Assembly (NCBI RefSeq): GCF_000463155.2
Contig: NZ_AWFZ01000028.1
Span: 310,001 to 374,000 of the forward strand
Reading direction: 5' to 3'
DNA: 64,000 nt
From: Siccibacter turicensis LMG 23730
Lineage (GTDB): Bacteria > Pseudomonadota > Gammaproteobacteria > Enterobacterales > Enterobacteriaceae
Below, in pieces: positions 14,082-25,778 of the stretch. Positions within the stretch are counted from its first letter, which is position 1. Every line of letters begins with the position of its first letter. The notes beneath the pieces are model-generated. The model was not told the origin of the DNA. It did no database searches and worked only from the letters and a program-made list of their open reading frames with translations. The position numbers and the translations under genes are program-made.

Positions 14082-16031
14082 TCAGGCGGGCGGCGCATCG
14101 GCTTTGGGCGCTCTGGCGCGCGGTTTCCCTCCGGCACGCTTGCCCCCTTTCGCTTTGGCACTGGCGGAGGCCGGGGCCACGATCCCGCGGAACTGGCGGG
14201 TCGGGGTGCTGCGCGCCTGGTCAATCAGCGTGTAGAGGGTGCTGACCAGCGGCTGCATAAAGTCCTGGTAGCGGCACTGCTTCTCGCTGATCTGCGTCAG
14301 GGTGGATTCCCACTGGGCGGTCATGTCCGGGCGCGCCGCCAGCTCAGGTAATGCGTGGATCAGTGCCCGTCCGGCATCGGTGGAACGGATGTAGCGGCCG
14401 TTTTTCACCAGGAAGCCGCGCCTGAACAACAGTTCGATAATCCCGGCGCGCGTCGCCTCGGTGCCCAGCCCGTCGGTGGCGCGCAGGATTTTTTTCAGAT
14501 CTTTATCCTGCACGAAACGGGCGATACCGGTCATCGCCGAGAGCAGCGTAGCGTCGGTGAAGTGGCGCGGCGGCTGGGTTTGCCGCTCCACCACTTCGCC
14601 CTTCTCGCACAGCAGGCTGTCGCCCTTTGCCACCACCGGAAGTGGCGTGCCGTCGTTCTCTTCATCACGCTCCTTGCCGCCAAGCAGCGCCCGCCACCCG
14701 GCTTCGGCAAGAAAGCGCGCTTTGGCGACAAACTTGCCGCCCTCGATATCCAGCTCAATCACGCACTTGCGGAACACCGCATCCGGGCAGAACTGCATCA
14801 GATACTGGCGGGCAATCAGGGCATAGACGTTCGCTTCCTGGGCGGTGAGCGTCACCGCGCTGCTGCGCGCCGTAGGGATAATCGCGTGGTGGGCATCCAC
14901 TTTGCTGTCATCCCAGCAGCGGTTGCGGGTATCGGGGTTCACCGCAGGCTGCGGGAGCAGCTCGCTGGCGTGCACGCCGATGGCCTTCAGCACCGCGTGG
15001 CGTCCGGCAAAATGCTCCTCGGGAAGGTAGCGGCTGTCGGAGCGCGGATAGGTAATAAGCTTATGGGTTTCGTAGAGCTTCTGGCAGATATCCAGCACGT
15101 TCTGGGCGCTGAGGTTAAAGCGCTTTGCGGCTTCAATCTGCAACGACGAGAGTGAAAACGGCAGCGGCGCGGTTTCCGACTCCCGCTTATCGTTCCATGC
15201 GGTCACCAGTGCCGGTTTGCCGGCAATGCGGTTAACCACGTGGTCGGCCAGCGGACGGTGGAGCAGACGCCCCTCCTCATCCTGATACGGCTCGCAGGCG
15301 TCGCTCGGCTGCCACAGCGCCACAAACCTCTCGTCGGCCGGGGTAACGATGTGCGCTTTGATATCGAAAAAATCCTTCGGCACGAAGTGCTCAATCTCTT
15401 CGTCGCGCCGCACCACCAGCCCCAGCACCGGGGTCTGCACCCGCCCCACCGAAAGCACGCCCTGATAGCCAGCGTTGCGCCCGAGAATGGTGTAGGCGCG
15501 CGTCATGTTGATGCCGTACAACCAGTCGGCGCGGGCACGGGCCAGCGCCGAGACGCACAGCGGGATAAACTCGCTGTTGGCGCGCAGACGTGAGATGGCG
15601 CGCTCCACCGCCTGAGGGTTGAGATCGTTTATCAGACAGCGCTGCACCCGCTGGCGCTTTTCCGGCGCCAGCTGAAGATAGTCCAGCACTTCGTCCACCA
15701 GTAGCTGCCCTTCGCGATCCGGGTCACCGGCGTGGATGACTTCAGTGGCGTCGTTCAGCAAGCGCTTGACCACGTTGAGCTGTTTAGCGACCGAGGCCCT
15801 GGGCTGCAGCTGCCACTTTTCCGGAACGATAGGCAGATCGCCGAGATCCCAGCGTGCAAACCGACCGTCGTAGGCGTCGGGCTGCGCCTGCTCCAGCAGA
15901 TGCCCGACGCACCAGGTCACCACCTGGCCGTTTCCGCATTCGATATAGCCGTCGCCGCGGCGATGCGGCTTCGGCAGCACGTCGGCGATGGCACGGCCAA
16001 GGCTGGGTTTTTCGGCAATAAACAGGCGCAT
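14082..16031 (-). CDS. topB: DNA topoisomerase III TopB
   Basis: Type IA topoisomerase that decatenates single-stranded DNA intermediates during replication and recombination. The 649-residue protein begins [20 protein letters not shown] (Toprim domain, catalytic Glu7), has the [14 protein letters not shown] acidic motif (DxDxxG, near residues 103-107), and the active-site tyrosine in [15 protein letters not shown] near residue 328. The C-terminus is a basic Lys/Ala/Gly-rich tail ([15 protein letters not shown]), typical for DNA binding. It starts four bases after selD ends, so it is probably cotranscribed. Confidence 0.97.
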   Translation of the reverse strand: MRLFIAEKPSLGRAIADVLPKPHRRGDGYIECGNGQVVTWCVGHLLEQAQPDAYDGRFARWDLGDLPIVPEKWQLQPRASVAKQLNVVKRLLNDATEVIHAGDPDREGQLLVDEVLDYLQLAPEKRQRVQRCLINDLNPQAVERAISRLRANSEFIPLCVSALARARADWLYGINMTRAYTILGRNAGYQGVLSVGRVQTPVLGLVVRRDEEIEHFVPKDFFDIKAHIVTPADERFVALWQPSDACEPYQDEEGRLLHRPLADHVVNRIAGKPALVTAWNDKRESETAPLPFSLSSLQIEAAKRFNLSAQNVLDICQKLYETHKLITYPRSDSRYLPEEHFAGRHAVLKAIGVHASELLPQPAVNPDTRNRCWDDSKVDAHHAIIPTARSSAVTLTAQEANVYALIARQYLMQFCPDAVFRKCVIELDIEGGKFVAKARFLAEAGWRALLGGKERDEENDGTPLPVVAKGDSLLCEKGEVVERQTQPPRHFTDATLLSAMTGIARFVQDKDLKKILRATDGLGTEATRAGIIELLFRRGFLVKNGRYIRSTDAGRALIHALPELAARPDMTAQWESTLTQISEKQCRYQDFMQPLVSTLYTLIDQARSTPTRQFRGIVAPASASAKAKGGKRAGGKPRARAPKADAPPA

Positions 16032-16035
16032 TGCG

Positions 16036-17079
16036 TCAGCGGATCTCGATCATCGGGCGGCCGGCGCGCGCTTCAACCAGCTCGCCGATGGCCGTCAGGG
16101 TAATGCCGTGCTCCGCCGCCAGGCCTTTCACCTGCGCTTCAGCATCCGGGGAGACCGCCAGCAGCAGGCCGCCGGAGGTTTGCGGATCGCACAGCAGGCT
16201 GCGCTGGGCATCGCTCATCTCGCCCATCAGATGGCCGTAGCTGGCGAAGTTACGCGCGGTGCCGCCGGGAACGCAGCCCTGTTCGATGTAGGACGCCACG
16301 TCTGGCAGGGTTGGCACGTCGGCAAAGCGCACCTGCGCCTGCACGCCCGCGCCCTGGCAGATCTCGCTCAGGTGACCGAGCAGACCGAAGCCGGTCACGT
16401 CGGTCATCGCTTTCACGCCCTCAATGTTCGCCAGCTCCGCGCCGATGCTGTTGAGCTGGCACATCACCTGCGTTGCCAGCCCTTTGTGCTCGTCGCGCAG
16501 CAGGGATTTTTTCTCGGCGGTGGAGAGCACGCCGATGCCAAGCGGTTTGGTGAGGTAGAGCGTGCAGCCCGCTTCCGCGGTGCTGTTCTTCTTCACGCGC
16601 TCGGTCGGCACGATGCCGGTCACCGCCAGGCCGAAGATCGGCTCCGGGGCGTCGATAGAGTGGCCGCCCGCCAGCGCGATACCGGCCTGCTGGCAGGCAT
16701 AGCGCCCGCCTTCAACCACTTCGCGGGCAATCTCCGGCGCGAGGGTGTTGATTGGCCAGCCGAGGATGGCGATCGCCATGATCGGTTTACCGCCCATCGC
16801 GTAGATGTCGCTGATGGCGTTGGTGGCCGCGATGCGTCCGAAATCAAACGGTGAATCGACGATCGGCATAAAGAAATCGGTGGTGCTAATGACGCTGGTG
16901 CCGTTACCCAGGTCGTATACCGCGGCATCGTCGCGGGTTTCATTCCCGACCAGCAGCCTGGGATCGATAAACTTCGCCATATCGCTGTGCAGAATGGTAT
17001 CCAGCACCTTCGGGGAAATTTTACAGCCGCAACCTGCTCCGTGGCTGTACTGGGTCAAACGAATGGTTGACTCGCTCAT
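16036..17079 (-). CDS. selD: Selenide, water dikinase SelD
   Basis: Makes selenophosphate from selenide and ATP for selenocysteine and selenouridine synthesis. The 347-residue protein matches E. coli in length. The catalytic segment [11 protein letters not shown] contains Cys (equivalent to E. coli Cys17, not selenocysteine) followed by the essential Lys. The PurM/AIR-synthase-like glycine-rich and Asp motifs ([32 protein letters not shown]) are present. Order ydjA-selD-topB on this strand is the same as in E. coli. Confidence 0.98.
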   Translation of the reverse strand: MSESTIRLTQYSHGAGCGCKISPKVLDTILHSDMAKFIDPRLLVGNETRDDAAVYDLGNGTSVISTTDFFMPIVDSPFDFGRIAATNAISDIYAMGGKPIMAIAILGWPINTLAPEIAREVVEGGRYACQQAGIALAGGHSIDAPEPIFGLAVTGIVPTERVKKNSTAEAGCTLYLTKPLGIGVLSTAEKKSLLRDEHKGLATQVMCQLNSIGAELANIEGVKAMTDVTGFGLLGHLSEICQGAGVQAQVRFADVPTLPDVASYIEQGCVPGGTARNFASYGHLMGEMSDAQRSLLCDPQTSGGLLLAVSPDAEAQVKGLAAEHGITLTAIGELVEARAGRPMIEIR

Positions 17080-17197
17080 GGACGTCTCCTGTCATTGGCA
17101 ACGCGCTATGGTAGCGCTCAAATACCCGGGTGATAAGTCTGCCTGTCTGAATTGGTCGGTCGGTTGCTCACAATCCAGACAGATTTGCGAAAGGGAA

Positions 17198-17749
17198 TCA
17201 GAAACGGGTCACGAACGGACGGGTGTCCGGTACGCTGATGGTGGTGGAGGCCTTCAGTTGCGGGGTACCGAGGTAGAGGAAACCGACGATGCGATCCTGC
17301 TCACTGCAGTTGAACGCCTCGCGCACGATTGGGCTGTCGGTCAGCGGGCCGCTGCGCCAGATGCCGTTATAGCCCTGGGCCAGCGCCGCCATCTGCATCG
17401 CCATCACCGCACAACCGGCAGAGAGCAGCTGCTCCCACTGCGGGACTTTGGGGTGGTCCTGGCATTTCGCCACCACGGTGATGATCAGCGGGGCGCGGAA
17501 CGGGGCGTTGCGCGCTTTATCGATGGCCTTCTCATCGCCGCCGTTTTCACGCGCCGCCTGCTCCAGCACGGCGGAGAAGCGATCGCGGCCGTCGTTTTCG
17601 ATAACAAAGAAGTGCCAGGGTTGCAGCGTGCCGTGATCCGGGGCGCGCATGCCGGCCTGAAGGATCTTTTCCAGCGCCTCGCCGGTGGGGGCAGGCTCCG
17701 CCAGACGAGAGGCGCTACGGCGATTCACAAGCAGATCTAATGCATCCAT
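17198..17749 (-). CDS. ydjA: Nitroreductase family protein YdjA
   Basis: A 183-residue FMN-dependent oxidoreductase of the minimal nitroreductase type. FMN-binding residues are seen in [10 protein letters not shown] near the N-terminus, [16 protein letters not shown], and [12 protein letters not shown]. The physiological substrate is not settled. Start ATG at 17749 has GGAGT upstream. It precedes selD by 118 bases and is divergent from sppA. Confidence 0.93.
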   Translation of the reverse strand: MDALDLLVNRRSASRLAEPAPTGEALEKILQAGMRAPDHGTLQPWHFFVIENDGRDRFSAVLEQAARENGGDEKAIDKARNAPFRAPLIITVVAKCQDHPKVPQWEQLLSAGCAVMAMQMAALAQGYNGIWRSGPLTDSPIVREAFNCSEQDRIVGFLYLGTPQLKASTTISVPDTRPFVTRF

Positions 17750-17914
17750 TTATTCACTCCTGATATGTTTTTTAACGTGGAAGCTAGCATAGCGACTGAT
17801 TTTGTTACAGCCCCGGCAGCGATTCCTGCTGACAACGCGCCGCCGGGTATTTAGGATAACCGACACATCTGGCTGTTCCAGCCAGTAGGGTCAATTAATG
17901 GATATGGAGAATAC

Positions 17915-19765
17915 ATGCATACCCTGTGGCGAATTATTGCCGGTTTCTTTAAATGGACGTGGCGCCTGCTGAATTTCATCAGGGAACTGGTGCTGAATCT
18001 GTTCTTCATTTTACTGGTGCTGGTCGGCGTCGGTATCTGGATGCAGCTCAGCAGCGGGCCGTCTGCTCCCGCGCGCGGCGCGCTACTGCTGGACATCGCC
18101 GGGGTGGTGGTTGATAAGCCCTCCGTCAACAACAAGCTCGGGGCGCTCGGCCGCCAGCTGTTTGGTGCCAGCCCCGATCGCCTGCAGGAAAACTCCCTGT
18201 TCGATATCGTCAACGCCATTCGTCAGGCGAAAGATGACCGTAACATCACCGGTATCGTGATGGATCTGAAAGACTTCGCCGGGGCCGATCAGCCTTCGAT
18301 GCAGTATATCGGTAAAGCGCTGCGCGAGTTCCGCGACAGCGGCAAGCCGGTGTTTGCCATCGGCGAGAGCTACAGCCAGAGCCAGTACTACCTCGCAAGC
18401 TTCGCCAACAAAGTGTGGCTCTCGCCGCAGGGCGTGGTGGATCTGCACGGGTTTGCCACCAACGGGCTGTACTACAAATCGCTGCTCGACAAGCTGAAGG
18501 TCTCGACCCACGTGTTCCGCGTCGGCACCTATAAGTCGGCGGTTGAGCCGTTTATCCGCGACGATATGTCGCCGGAAGCGCGCGAAGCCGATAGCCGCTG
18601 GATTGGCGAGCTATGGCAGAACTACCTCAACACCATCGCCGCCAACCGCAGCATTCCGGCGCAGCAGGTGTTCCCTGGCGCCCAGGGGCTGCTGGAGGGG
18701 CTGACCAACACCAACGGCGATACCGCCCAGTACGCGCTGAAAAATAAGCTGGTGGATGAGCTGGGCAGCAGCGCCACCATCGAGAAAGCGCTCACCAAAC
18801 AGTTTGGCTGGAGCAGCGTCGATAAAAACTTCAGCGCCGTCAGCCTGTATGACTATGCCCTGAAGAAACCGCTGGATAACGGCAGCGCCATCGCTGTGGT
18901 CTACGCTAACGGTGCCATCATGGACGGGCCGGAAACCGCGGGTAACGTGGGCGGGGATACCACCGCGTCACAAATTCGCGATGCGCGTCTCGATCCGAAA
19001 GTGAAAGCCATCGTGCTGCGCGTCAACAGCCCGGGCGGCAGCGTTACCGCCTCCGAGCTTATCCGCGAGGAGCTGGCGGCCGCGAAGCAGGCAGGCAAAC
19101 CGGTGGTGGTGTCGATGGGCGGTATGGCGGCCTCGGGCGGCTACTGGATCTCGACCCCGGCCAACTACATCGTGGCGAATCCGAGCACGCTCACCGGCTC
19201 TATCGGCATCTTCGGGGTGATCAACACCTTTGAAAACAGCCTCGACAGCATCGGCGTGCACACCGACGGCGTATCCACCTCGCCGCTGGCGGATGTGGCG
19301 GTGACCAAAAACCTGCCGCCGGAAGTGCAGAAGATCATGCAGCTGGGCATCGAGAACGGCTATCAGCGCTTTATTACGCTGGTTGCCGAGTCGCGTAAGC
19401 GCACCCCGGAGCAGATTAACCAGATTGCACAGGGCCATGTCTGGACCGGGCTTGATGCCAAAAACAACGGGCTGGTGGACAGCCTCGGCGACTTCGACGA
19501 CGCAGTTAAGAAAGCGGCCGAGCTGGCGAAGCTGAAAAGCTGGCATCTGGCCTACTATCAGGAGGAGCAAGGCTTCTTCGATATGGTGCTCGACAGCGTC
19601 ACCGGATCGGTACACGCCATGCTGCCTCAGGCGCTGCAGGCCTATTTCCCGGCCCCGGTGGCCGATGCGGCCCGGGAGCTGAAGGTGCAGGGCGATAAGT
19701 TCGCCGCTTTCAACGACCCGCAAAACCGCTACGCGTTCTGCCTCACCTGCGGCGACGTTCGCTAA
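17915..19765 (+). CDS. sppA: Signal peptide peptidase SppA (protease IV)
   Basis: Inner-membrane serine protease that degrades cleaved signal peptides in the periplasm. The 616-residue protein has one N-terminal membrane segment ([21 protein letters not shown]) and the tandem S49 peptidase repeats of the 67K type. The N-terminal half carries the general-base lysine ([12 protein letters not shown], near residue 208) and the C-terminal half the nucleophilic serine ([12 protein letters not shown], near residue 408). GGAG lies seven bases before the ATG. A strong terminator follows. Confidence 0.97.
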   Translation: MHTLWRIIAGFFKWTWRLLNFIRELVLNLFFILLVLVGVGIWMQLSSGPSAPARGALLLDIAGVVVDKPSVNNKLGALGRQLFGASPDRLQENSLFDIVNAIRQAKDDRNITGIVMDLKDFAGADQPSMQYIGKALREFRDSGKPVFAIGESYSQSQYYLASFANKVWLSPQGVVDLHGFATNGLYYKSLLDKLKVSTHVFRVGTYKSAVEPFIRDDMSPEAREADSRWIGELWQNYLNTIAANRSIPAQQVFPGAQGLLEGLTNTNGDTAQYALKNKLVDELGSSATIEKALTKQFGWSSVDKNFSAVSLYDYALKKPLDNGSAIAVVYANGAIMDGPETAGNVGGDTTASQIRDARLDPKVKAIVLRVNSPGGSVTASELIREELAAAKQAGKPVVVSMGGMAASGGYWISTPANYIVANPSTLTGSIGIFGVINTFENSLDSIGVHTDGVSTSPLADVAVTKNLPPEVQKIMQLGIENGYQRFITLVAESRKRTPEQINQIAQGHVWTGLDAKNNGLVDSLGDFDDAVKKAAELAKLKSWHLAYYQEEQGFFDMVLDSVTGSVHAMLPQALQAYFPAPVADAARELKVQGDKFAAFNDPQNRYAFCLTCGDVR

Positions 19766-19770
19766 ACCCA

Positions 19771-19794
19771 AACCCGGCGCATGCCGGGTTTTTT
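19771..19794 (+). terminator. sppA terminator
   Basis: Eight-base stem AACCCGGC / GCCGGGTT with a GCAT loop followed by TTTT, five bases past the sppA stop. Confidence 0.9.
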
Positions 19795-19890
19795 CTTTCT
19801 GCGCCGACCACATGCCCCTGCGCTGCCACACGCGCCGGGTTAAGGTATACTTCGCCGGATCGCGCACACGCACAACCACTAAGCCTACTC

Positions 19891-20907
19891 ATGCAAAAGA
19901 AATCGATTTACGTTGCCTATACCGGCGGCACCATTGGGATGCAGCGTTCCGAACAGGGGTATATCCCGGTCTCCGGACACCTGCAACAGCAGCTGGCGTT
20001 AATGCCGGAGTTCCACCGCCCGGAGATGCCGGCGTTTACCATCCATGAGTATCATCCGCTCATGGACTCCTCGGACATGACTCCCGAGGACTGGCAGCAC
20101 ATCGCCGAGGACATCAAAGCCAACTACGAGCGCTACGACGGCTTTGTGATCCTGCACGGCACCGACACCATGGCGTTTACCGCCTCGGCGCTGTCGTTCA
20201 TGCTGGAGAACCTTAGCAAACCGGTGATCGTCACCGGCTCGCAGATCCCGCTGGCGGAGCTGCGCTCCGACGGGCAAACCAACCTGCTGAACGCGCTCTA
20301 CGTGGCGGCCAACTATCCGATCAACGAAGTGACGCTGTTCTTCAACAACCGCCTCTACCGCGGGAACCGCACCACCAAAGCGCACGCCGACGGGTTCGAC
20401 GCCTTCGCCTCCCCTAACCTGCCGCCGCTGCTGGAAGCGGGGATCCATATCCGCCGTCTGAACACGCCGCCGGCCCTGCACGGCAAAGGGGAGCTGATCG
20501 TGCATACCATCACCCCGCAGCCGGTCGGTGTGGTGACCATCTATCCGGGGATCAGCGCCGATGTGGTGCGCAACTTCCTGCGCCAGCCGGTAAAAGCGCT
20601 GATCCTGCGCTCCTACGGGGTCGGGAATGCGCCGCAGAGCGGAGACTTTCTTAACGAGCTGCGCGATGCCTGTGCGCGCGGCATCGTGGTGGTCAACCTG
20701 ACCCAGTGCATGTCCGGCAAAGTGAATATGGGCGGCTATGCCACCGGCAACGCCCTCGCCCATGCGGGCGTTATCAGCGGGTTCGACATGACGGTCGAGG
20801 CAACGCTGACTAAACTGCACTATTTGCTCTCTCAGGGTCTTGATACCCAGGCTATCCGCGACGCCATGATGGCGAACCTGCGCGGCGAGCTGACCCCAGA
20901 CGAGTGA
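19891..20907 (+). CDS. ansA: L-asparaginase I (cytoplasmic) AnsA
   Basis: Hydrolyses asparagine to aspartate and ammonia in the cytoplasm. The 338-residue protein lacks a signal peptide. The first catalytic threonine is in YTGGTIGM (residue ~14) and the second in ILHGTDTMAFTAS (Thr-Asp near residue 91). LRSYGVGNAP near the C-terminus is conserved in the type I enzymes. pncA follows after 24 bases, so the two are probably one operon, as in E. coli. Confidence 0.96.
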   Translation: MQKKSIYVAYTGGTIGMQRSEQGYIPVSGHLQQQLALMPEFHRPEMPAFTIHEYHPLMDSSDMTPEDWQHIAEDIKANYERYDGFVILHGTDTMAFTASALSFMLENLSKPVIVTGSQIPLAELRSDGQTNLLNALYVAANYPINEVTLFFNNRLYRGNRTTKAHADGFDAFASPNLPPLLEAGIHIRRLNTPPALHGKGELIVHTITPQPVGVVTIYPGISADVVRNFLRQPVKALILRSYGVGNAPQSGDFLNELRDACARGIVVVNLTQCMSGKVNMGGYATGNALAHAGVISGFDMTVEATLTKLHYLLSQGLDTQAIRDAMMANLRGELTPDE

Positions 20908-20931
20908 GCCGGACGTCATTAAGGAGAAGGT

Positions 20932-21573
20932 ATGAAACAACGTGCGCTGTTACTGGTAGATCTGCAAAATGATTTCTGCGCCGGGGGCGCTCTGGCCGTG
21001 GCGGAGGGCGACAGCACCATCGATGTGGCAAACACGCTGATCGACTGGAGCAAAGCCAGGGGTGAAGCGGTCGTGGCAAGCCAGGACTGGCATCCGGCGC
21101 ATCACGACAGCTTTGCCAGCCAGCATGACGCCGAGCCGTTTACCCAGGGGGAGCTGGACGGGCTGCCGCAAACCTGGTGGCCGGATCACTGTATTCAGGA
21201 GAGCGAAGGCGCGGCGCTGCATCCGCTGCTCAACAGCAAGGCCATCGACGCGGTGTTCCACAAGGGTGAGAATCCGGCGATCGACAGCTACAGCGCCTTT
21301 TTCGATAACGGTCACCGCCAGAAGACCGCGCTGGATACCTGGCTGCGCCATCATGAGATTATCGAGCTGACGGTGATGGGGCTGGCGACGGATTACTGCG
21401 TGAAGTACACCGTGCTGGACGCCCTTCAGCTGGGCTACAGCGTCAACGTCATCACCGACGGCTGCCGCGGCGTAAACCTGTCCCCGCAGGACAGCGCCCA
21501 GGCGTTTATGGAGATGGCCGCGGCGGGCGCGACGCTTTATACGCTCGACGACTGGCGCGAAACCCAGGCGTAA
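20932..21573 (+). CDS. pncA: Nicotinamidase PncA
   Basis: Hydrolyses nicotinamide to nicotinate in the NAD salvage pathway; also the enzyme that activates pyrazinamide. The 213-residue isochorismatase-fold protein shows the catalytic Asp (LLVDLQNDF, residue ~10), metal ligands (SQDWHPAHHDSF), the Lys of HKGENP, and the nucleophile Cys in MGLATDYCVKYT. AAGGAG is seven bases before the ATG. It lies in the same window as nadE, another NAD gene, but is not co-operonic with it. Confidence 0.96.
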   Translation: MKQRALLLVDLQNDFCAGGALAVAEGDSTIDVANTLIDWSKARGEAVVASQDWHPAHHDSFASQHDAEPFTQGELDGLPQTWWPDHCIQESEGAALHPLLNSKAIDAVFHKGENPAIDSYSAFFDNGHRQKTALDTWLRHHEIIELTVMGLATDYCVKYTVLDALQLGYSVNVITDGCRGVNLSPQDSAQAFMEMAAAGATLYTLDDWRETQA

Positions 21574-21620
21574 GGCGGTCCCCCGCCCGGCGCAGATACA
21601 CTCAGCGACGGGCGGCAGGC

Positions 21621-21899
21621 TTACTGCGGTTTGAGAGTGGCAAGCGGCGGCGGGACAATACCAAAGTCGCTTTTCAGCTGCTGTTTGCTTTTGGTCACGA
21701 TCTGCCCGTCCGGGCCGATGGTCATATGCTGCGGATCGGTGTTATGGCGCATTTGCCACATCATCACCAGCTGGAGGCTGTTCTCTTTTTGCTCGTCGGT
21801 CAGGGCCACGCCATCCGGCCATTTTCCCAGTTCCACGGCGGTCGCGAGACGCTGATAAACCTCCGGGGTCATGCTGGCAATCACATCGTCAAGATTCAT
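21621..21899 (-). CDS. yeaC: DUF1315 family protein YeaC
   Basis: A 92-residue cytoplasmic protein of unknown function matching E. coli YeaC, which lies next to msrB in the same order. Visible features: MNLDDVIASMTPEVYQRLATAVELGKWPDG at the N-terminus (given here as MNLDDVIASMTPEVYQ) and RHNTDPQHMTIGPDG in the middle. No catalytic motif is recognised. It follows msrB by 42 bases on the same strand. Confidence 0.88.
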   Translation of the reverse strand: MNLDDVIASMTPEVYQRLATAVELGKWPDGVALTDEQKENSLQLVMMWQMRHNTDPQHMTIGPDGQIVTKSKQQLKSDFGIVPPPLATLKPQ

Positions 21900-21941
21900 C
21901 GTTTTCCCACTCCCGTTGGAATAGTTTGCTGAAACGTTTCA

Positions 21942-22355
21942 TCAGCCCTTAATTTGTTCGCCGTTGCTGTCATCGGTGAAGTTCAGTGACGCCGAATTAA
22001 CGCAGTAGCGCTCCCCTGTCGGCTGCGGGCCATCGGGGAAGACATGCCCCAGGTGCGCATCACAGTTGCCACAGCGAATTTCAATGCGCTGCATGCCGTG
22101 CGAGTAGTCGTTGATGTAGCGGATCGCATCGTCGCTTACCGGCTCATAAAAGCTCGGCCAGCCACACCCGGAGTCGTACTTGGACTGGGAGTTAAACAGC
22201 GCGGCGTCGCAGATCAGACAGTGGTAGACCCCATCACGCTTGTTGTGCAGCAGACGCCCGGTAAACGGCGGTTCGGTACCGTGTTTTTGGGTCACGTAGA
22301 ACTGCATTTCCGTCAGGTCTTTTTTCAGGTCATCCTGAGAATGTTCATCGTTCAT
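21942..22355 (-). CDS. msrB: Peptide methionine-R-sulfoxide reductase MsrB
   Basis: Reduces the R epimer of methionine sulfoxide in proteins. The 137-residue protein (same length as E. coli) has two CxxC zinc pairs (CLIC and CGNC), the conserved [17 protein letters not shown], and the catalytic Cys in [11 protein letters not shown]. It is divergent from gapA, as in E. coli, and is cytoplasmic (no signal peptide). Confidence 0.97.
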   Translation of the reverse strand: MNDEHSQDDLKKDLTEMQFYVTQKHGTEPPFTGRLLHNKRDGVYHCLICDAALFNSQSKYDSGCGWPSFYEPVSDDAIRYINDYSHGMQRIEIRCGNCDAHLGHVFPDGPQPTGERYCVNSASLNFTDDSNGEQIKG

Positions 22356-22471
22356 AAGCGTACATCCTGATGAGTGGGCAGGTTACATCTGCACCCAGAT
22401 TCTAACAAAACATTAACAGCCACGCGTACACTTTTGTTCTACACTTAGCCCTGTGTTAGGGGTGGAGGAAC

Positions 22472-22493
22472 AAATGTGACCTGGTTCACATTT
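22472..22493 (+). promoter_or_regulatory. CRP site upstream of gapA
   Basis: A 22-base near-perfect palindrome, AAATGTGA-N6-TCACATTT in pattern (actual inner bases CCTGGT), matches the CRP consensus. It lies between msrB and gapA, about 135 bases before the mapped-type gapA P1 -35. Glucose- and Cra-linked control of gapA is known in E. coli. Confidence 0.8.
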
Positions 22494-22626
22494 AAAAACC
22501 CGCCGCCCTTTAAATTTCCACGCGTCGTCCCCATGTGCTAAGGAGCACAACAGGAATAGTGAGGCGATCGGTCGAGCAAGGGTGTGGCACTGTATTGATT
22601 TGTCGCAATGATTGACACGATTCCGC

Positions 22627-22654
22627 TTGACGCTGCGTAAGGTTTTTGTAATTT
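22627..22654 (+). promoter_or_regulatory. gapA P1 promoter
   Basis: TTGACG (22627-22632) and TAATTT (22649-22654) are separated by 16 bases, matching the strong E. coli gapA P1. A second TTGACA at 22612-22617 may belong to an overlapping promoter. Confidence 0.65.
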
Positions 22655-22685
22655 TACAGCCAACCTTTTATTCACTAACAAATAG

Positions 22686-23693
<1,008 letters not shown>

Positions 23694-23714
23694 GTGAGAT
23701 GAGCATCTGACAAT

Positions 23715-23743
23715 AAAGAGCGACTTCGGTCGCTCTTTTTTTT
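23715..23743 (+). terminator. gapA terminator
   Basis: GAGCGAC-TTCG-GTCGCTC stem with a stable UUCG-type tetraloop, followed by eight Ts. Confidence 0.93.
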
Positions 23744-23786
23744 GCGCACGCGTCGGGATGCCGACGTCATGAAGAGGACTCACTTG

Positions 23787-24674
23787 ATGATCGATACTAT
23801 TTTTTCGCTTCCGGTAGTCGAACAGCTGACCCCGGTACTGTCACGCCGTCGGATGGACGAGCTGGATGTTATCGTGGTTGACCATCCGCAGGTCAAAGCG
23901 TCGCTGGCCCTGCAGGGCGCGCATCTGCTCTCCTGGAAACCGGCGGGTGAAGACGAGGTGCTGTGGCTCAGCGACACCACGCCGTTTAAAACCGGCGTCG
24001 CGCTGCGCGGCGGCATCCCGATCTGCTGGCCCTGGTTTGGCCCGGCCGAGGACAAATCCCTGCCCTCGCACGGTTTTGCCCGTAACCTGGACTGGCATCT
24101 GAAAGCGCATAACGAAGACGACAACGGCGTGGTGCTGACCCTTGAACTGCAGAGCAGCGACGCGTCAAAGCGCTACTGGCCGCATGACTTCACGCTGTAT
24201 GCCCGTTTCCGTCTTGGAAAAACCTGCGAAGCGGAAATCGAAGCGCACGGTGAGTTTGCTACCACCTCGGCGCTGCACACCTACTTCAACGTCGGTGATA
24301 TCGCCGCCGTGAAGGTGAGCGGCCTTGGCGATCGCTTTATCGATAAAGTGAACGATGCCAAAGAGGACGTGCTGGCTGACGGCGTGCAGACCTTCCCGGA
24401 CCGCACCGATCGCGTTTACCTGAACCCGGAAGCGTGCAGCCTGATTCACGACGGTGCGCTTAATCGCTGCATCGAAGTGGTGCATCATCATCACAGCAAC
24501 GTGGTTGGCTGGAACCCGGGCCCGGCGCTCTCCGCCAGCATGGGCGACATGCCGGATGACGGCTACAAAACCTTCGTCTGTGTGGAAACGGCCTGCGTGA
24601 CGCGTCCGCAGACAGCCAGCGAAGAGAAACCGTCGCGCCTGTCCCAGACCCTGCGCGTGGTTCGCAAAGCCTGA
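23787..24674 (+). CDS. yeaD: Hexose-6-phosphate mutarotase YeaD
   Basis: Aldose-1-epimerase-like protein (galactose mutarotase fold) that interconverts the anomers of D-hexose 6-phosphates. The 295-residue protein shows conserved segments LQGAHLLSWKPAGEDEVLWLS, RGGIPICWPWFGP, HGFARN with the active-site His, and LHTYFNVGDI with a second His, plus FPDRTDRVY. (Each quoted as a short landmark.) The start is taken at ATG 23787 by alignment to the E. coli N-terminus (MIxxIFxLPV); upstream in-frame ATGs lack family homology. It follows gapA, as in E. coli. Confidence 0.92.
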   Translation: MIDTIFSLPVVEQLTPVLSRRRMDELDVIVVDHPQVKASLALQGAHLLSWKPAGEDEVLWLSDTTPFKTGVALRGGIPICWPWFGPAEDKSLPSHGFARNLDWHLKAHNEDDNGVVLTLELQSSDASKRYWPHDFTLYARFRLGKTCEAEIEAHGEFATTSALHTYFNVGDIAAVKVSGLGDRFIDKVNDAKEDVLADGVQTFPDRTDRVYLNPEACSLIHDGALNRCIEVVHHHHSNVVGWNPGPALSASMGDMPDDGYKTFVCVETACVTRPQTASEEKPSRLSQTLRVVRKA

Positions 24675-24747
24675 TCCTGCCTGCCGGGGTGAGGCTCGCC
24701 TTGCCCCGCTCTCCTCCCCCGGTACTGCCTGCCTGAAACGTTCAGCG

Positions 24748-25602
24748 CTATACCACATCCAGCGGCGTTTTACGCCCCGGTGCCGGAAACGCCCGATCCA
24801 ACCGGACAAGCGCCTCATCGGAAAGGGTTAGCGCCAGCGCCGCCGCGTTTTCCCGCACGTGCTCTACGCTCCCGGCTTTAGGAATCGCCATCACGCCGCG
24901 GTGGCTGATAACCCACGCGAGCAGCACCTGCGCCACGCTGGCGTTGTGCTGATGCGCCACGTCCTTGACTACCGGATCGGACATCAGCTCCTGACGTAAA
25001 CGTCCTGCCTGCGCCAGCGGGCAGTAGGCCATCACCGGGATCTGCTCCTGCTGGCACCAGGGGAGTAAATCATACTCAATCCCGCGCGACCCGAGATGGT
25101 ACAGCACCTGGTCGGTCACGCATTCCCGACCGGCACCGAGCTGCCACAGCGCCTGCATATCGTCATAGTCGAGATTAGAGACGCCCCAGCGGCGGATTTT
25201 CCCCTGTTGGATCAGGGTATGCATCGCTGCTACGGTCTCTTCGAGCGCAAAGGGTCCGCGCCAGTGAAGCAGATAAAGATCGAGCGCGTCGGTGCCAAGC
25301 CGTTTCAGGCTCGCTTCACAGGCGGCTATCGCTTTTTGTCCCCCCGCGTTCCACGGGTAGACCTTAGATACCAGAAACACCTCGTCACGTCGCCCGCGGA
25401 TCGCCTCACCGACCACCCGCTCTGCGCCGCCTTCGGCATACATTTCCGCCGTGTCGATGAGCGTCAGGCCCGCGTCGATGCCCGCCTGTAACGCGGCAAC
25501 CTCCGCACGCTGCTGATGGGCCTGCTCACCCATGTACCAGGTACCCTGTCCGATAGCGGGCAGCGCCAGGGCTTCGGGGAAGATTACTGATTGCTTTGCC
25601 AT
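24748..25602 (-). CDS. yeaE: Aldo/keto reductase YeaE
   Basis: NADPH-dependent aldo/keto reductase; the E. coli orthologue reduces methylglyoxal. The 284-residue protein has the family tetrad Asp (LIDTAEMYAEGGAE, Asp near 50 and Tyr near 55), Lys (VSKVYPWNA, near 81) and His (YLLHWRGP, near 113), and the cofactor-binding VISHRGVMAIPKAGS near the C-terminus. GGAGG lies upstream of the ATG. It converges on yeaD. Confidence 0.94.
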   Translation of the reverse strand: MAKQSVIFPEALALPAIGQGTWYMGEQAHQQRAEVAALQAGIDAGLTLIDTAEMYAEGGAERVVGEAIRGRRDEVFLVSKVYPWNAGGQKAIAACEASLKRLGTDALDLYLLHWRGPFALEETVAAMHTLIQQGKIRRWGVSNLDYDDMQALWQLGAGRECVTDQVLYHLGSRGIEYDLLPWCQQEQIPVMAYCPLAQAGRLRQELMSDPVVKDVAHQHNASVAQVLLAWVISHRGVMAIPKAGSVEHVRENAAALALTLSDEALVRLDRAFPAPGRKTPLDVV

Positions 25603-25737
25603 ACGTCCTCCTGAGATAGCGTCGGGTTCGTTGAGCGTAGTACGCGTGGGCGATTACGCTATGTTGCGGCGGAACGAGAATGAGGGGATTGTGTGGTTGC
25701 ACCATCGTGCACTACATCGCTGCACCGCAGAAATGCA

Positions 25738-25759
25738 AACAGGGCGCAAGCGCCCTGTT
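25738..25759 (-). terminator. mipA terminator
   Basis: Nine-base perfect stem AACAGGGCG / CGCCCTGTT with a CAAG loop, 20 bases after the mipA stop, followed by a T-rich but interrupted tract on the minus strand. Confidence 0.75.
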
Positions 25760-25778
25760 GTTGTGCACGACCTGACCG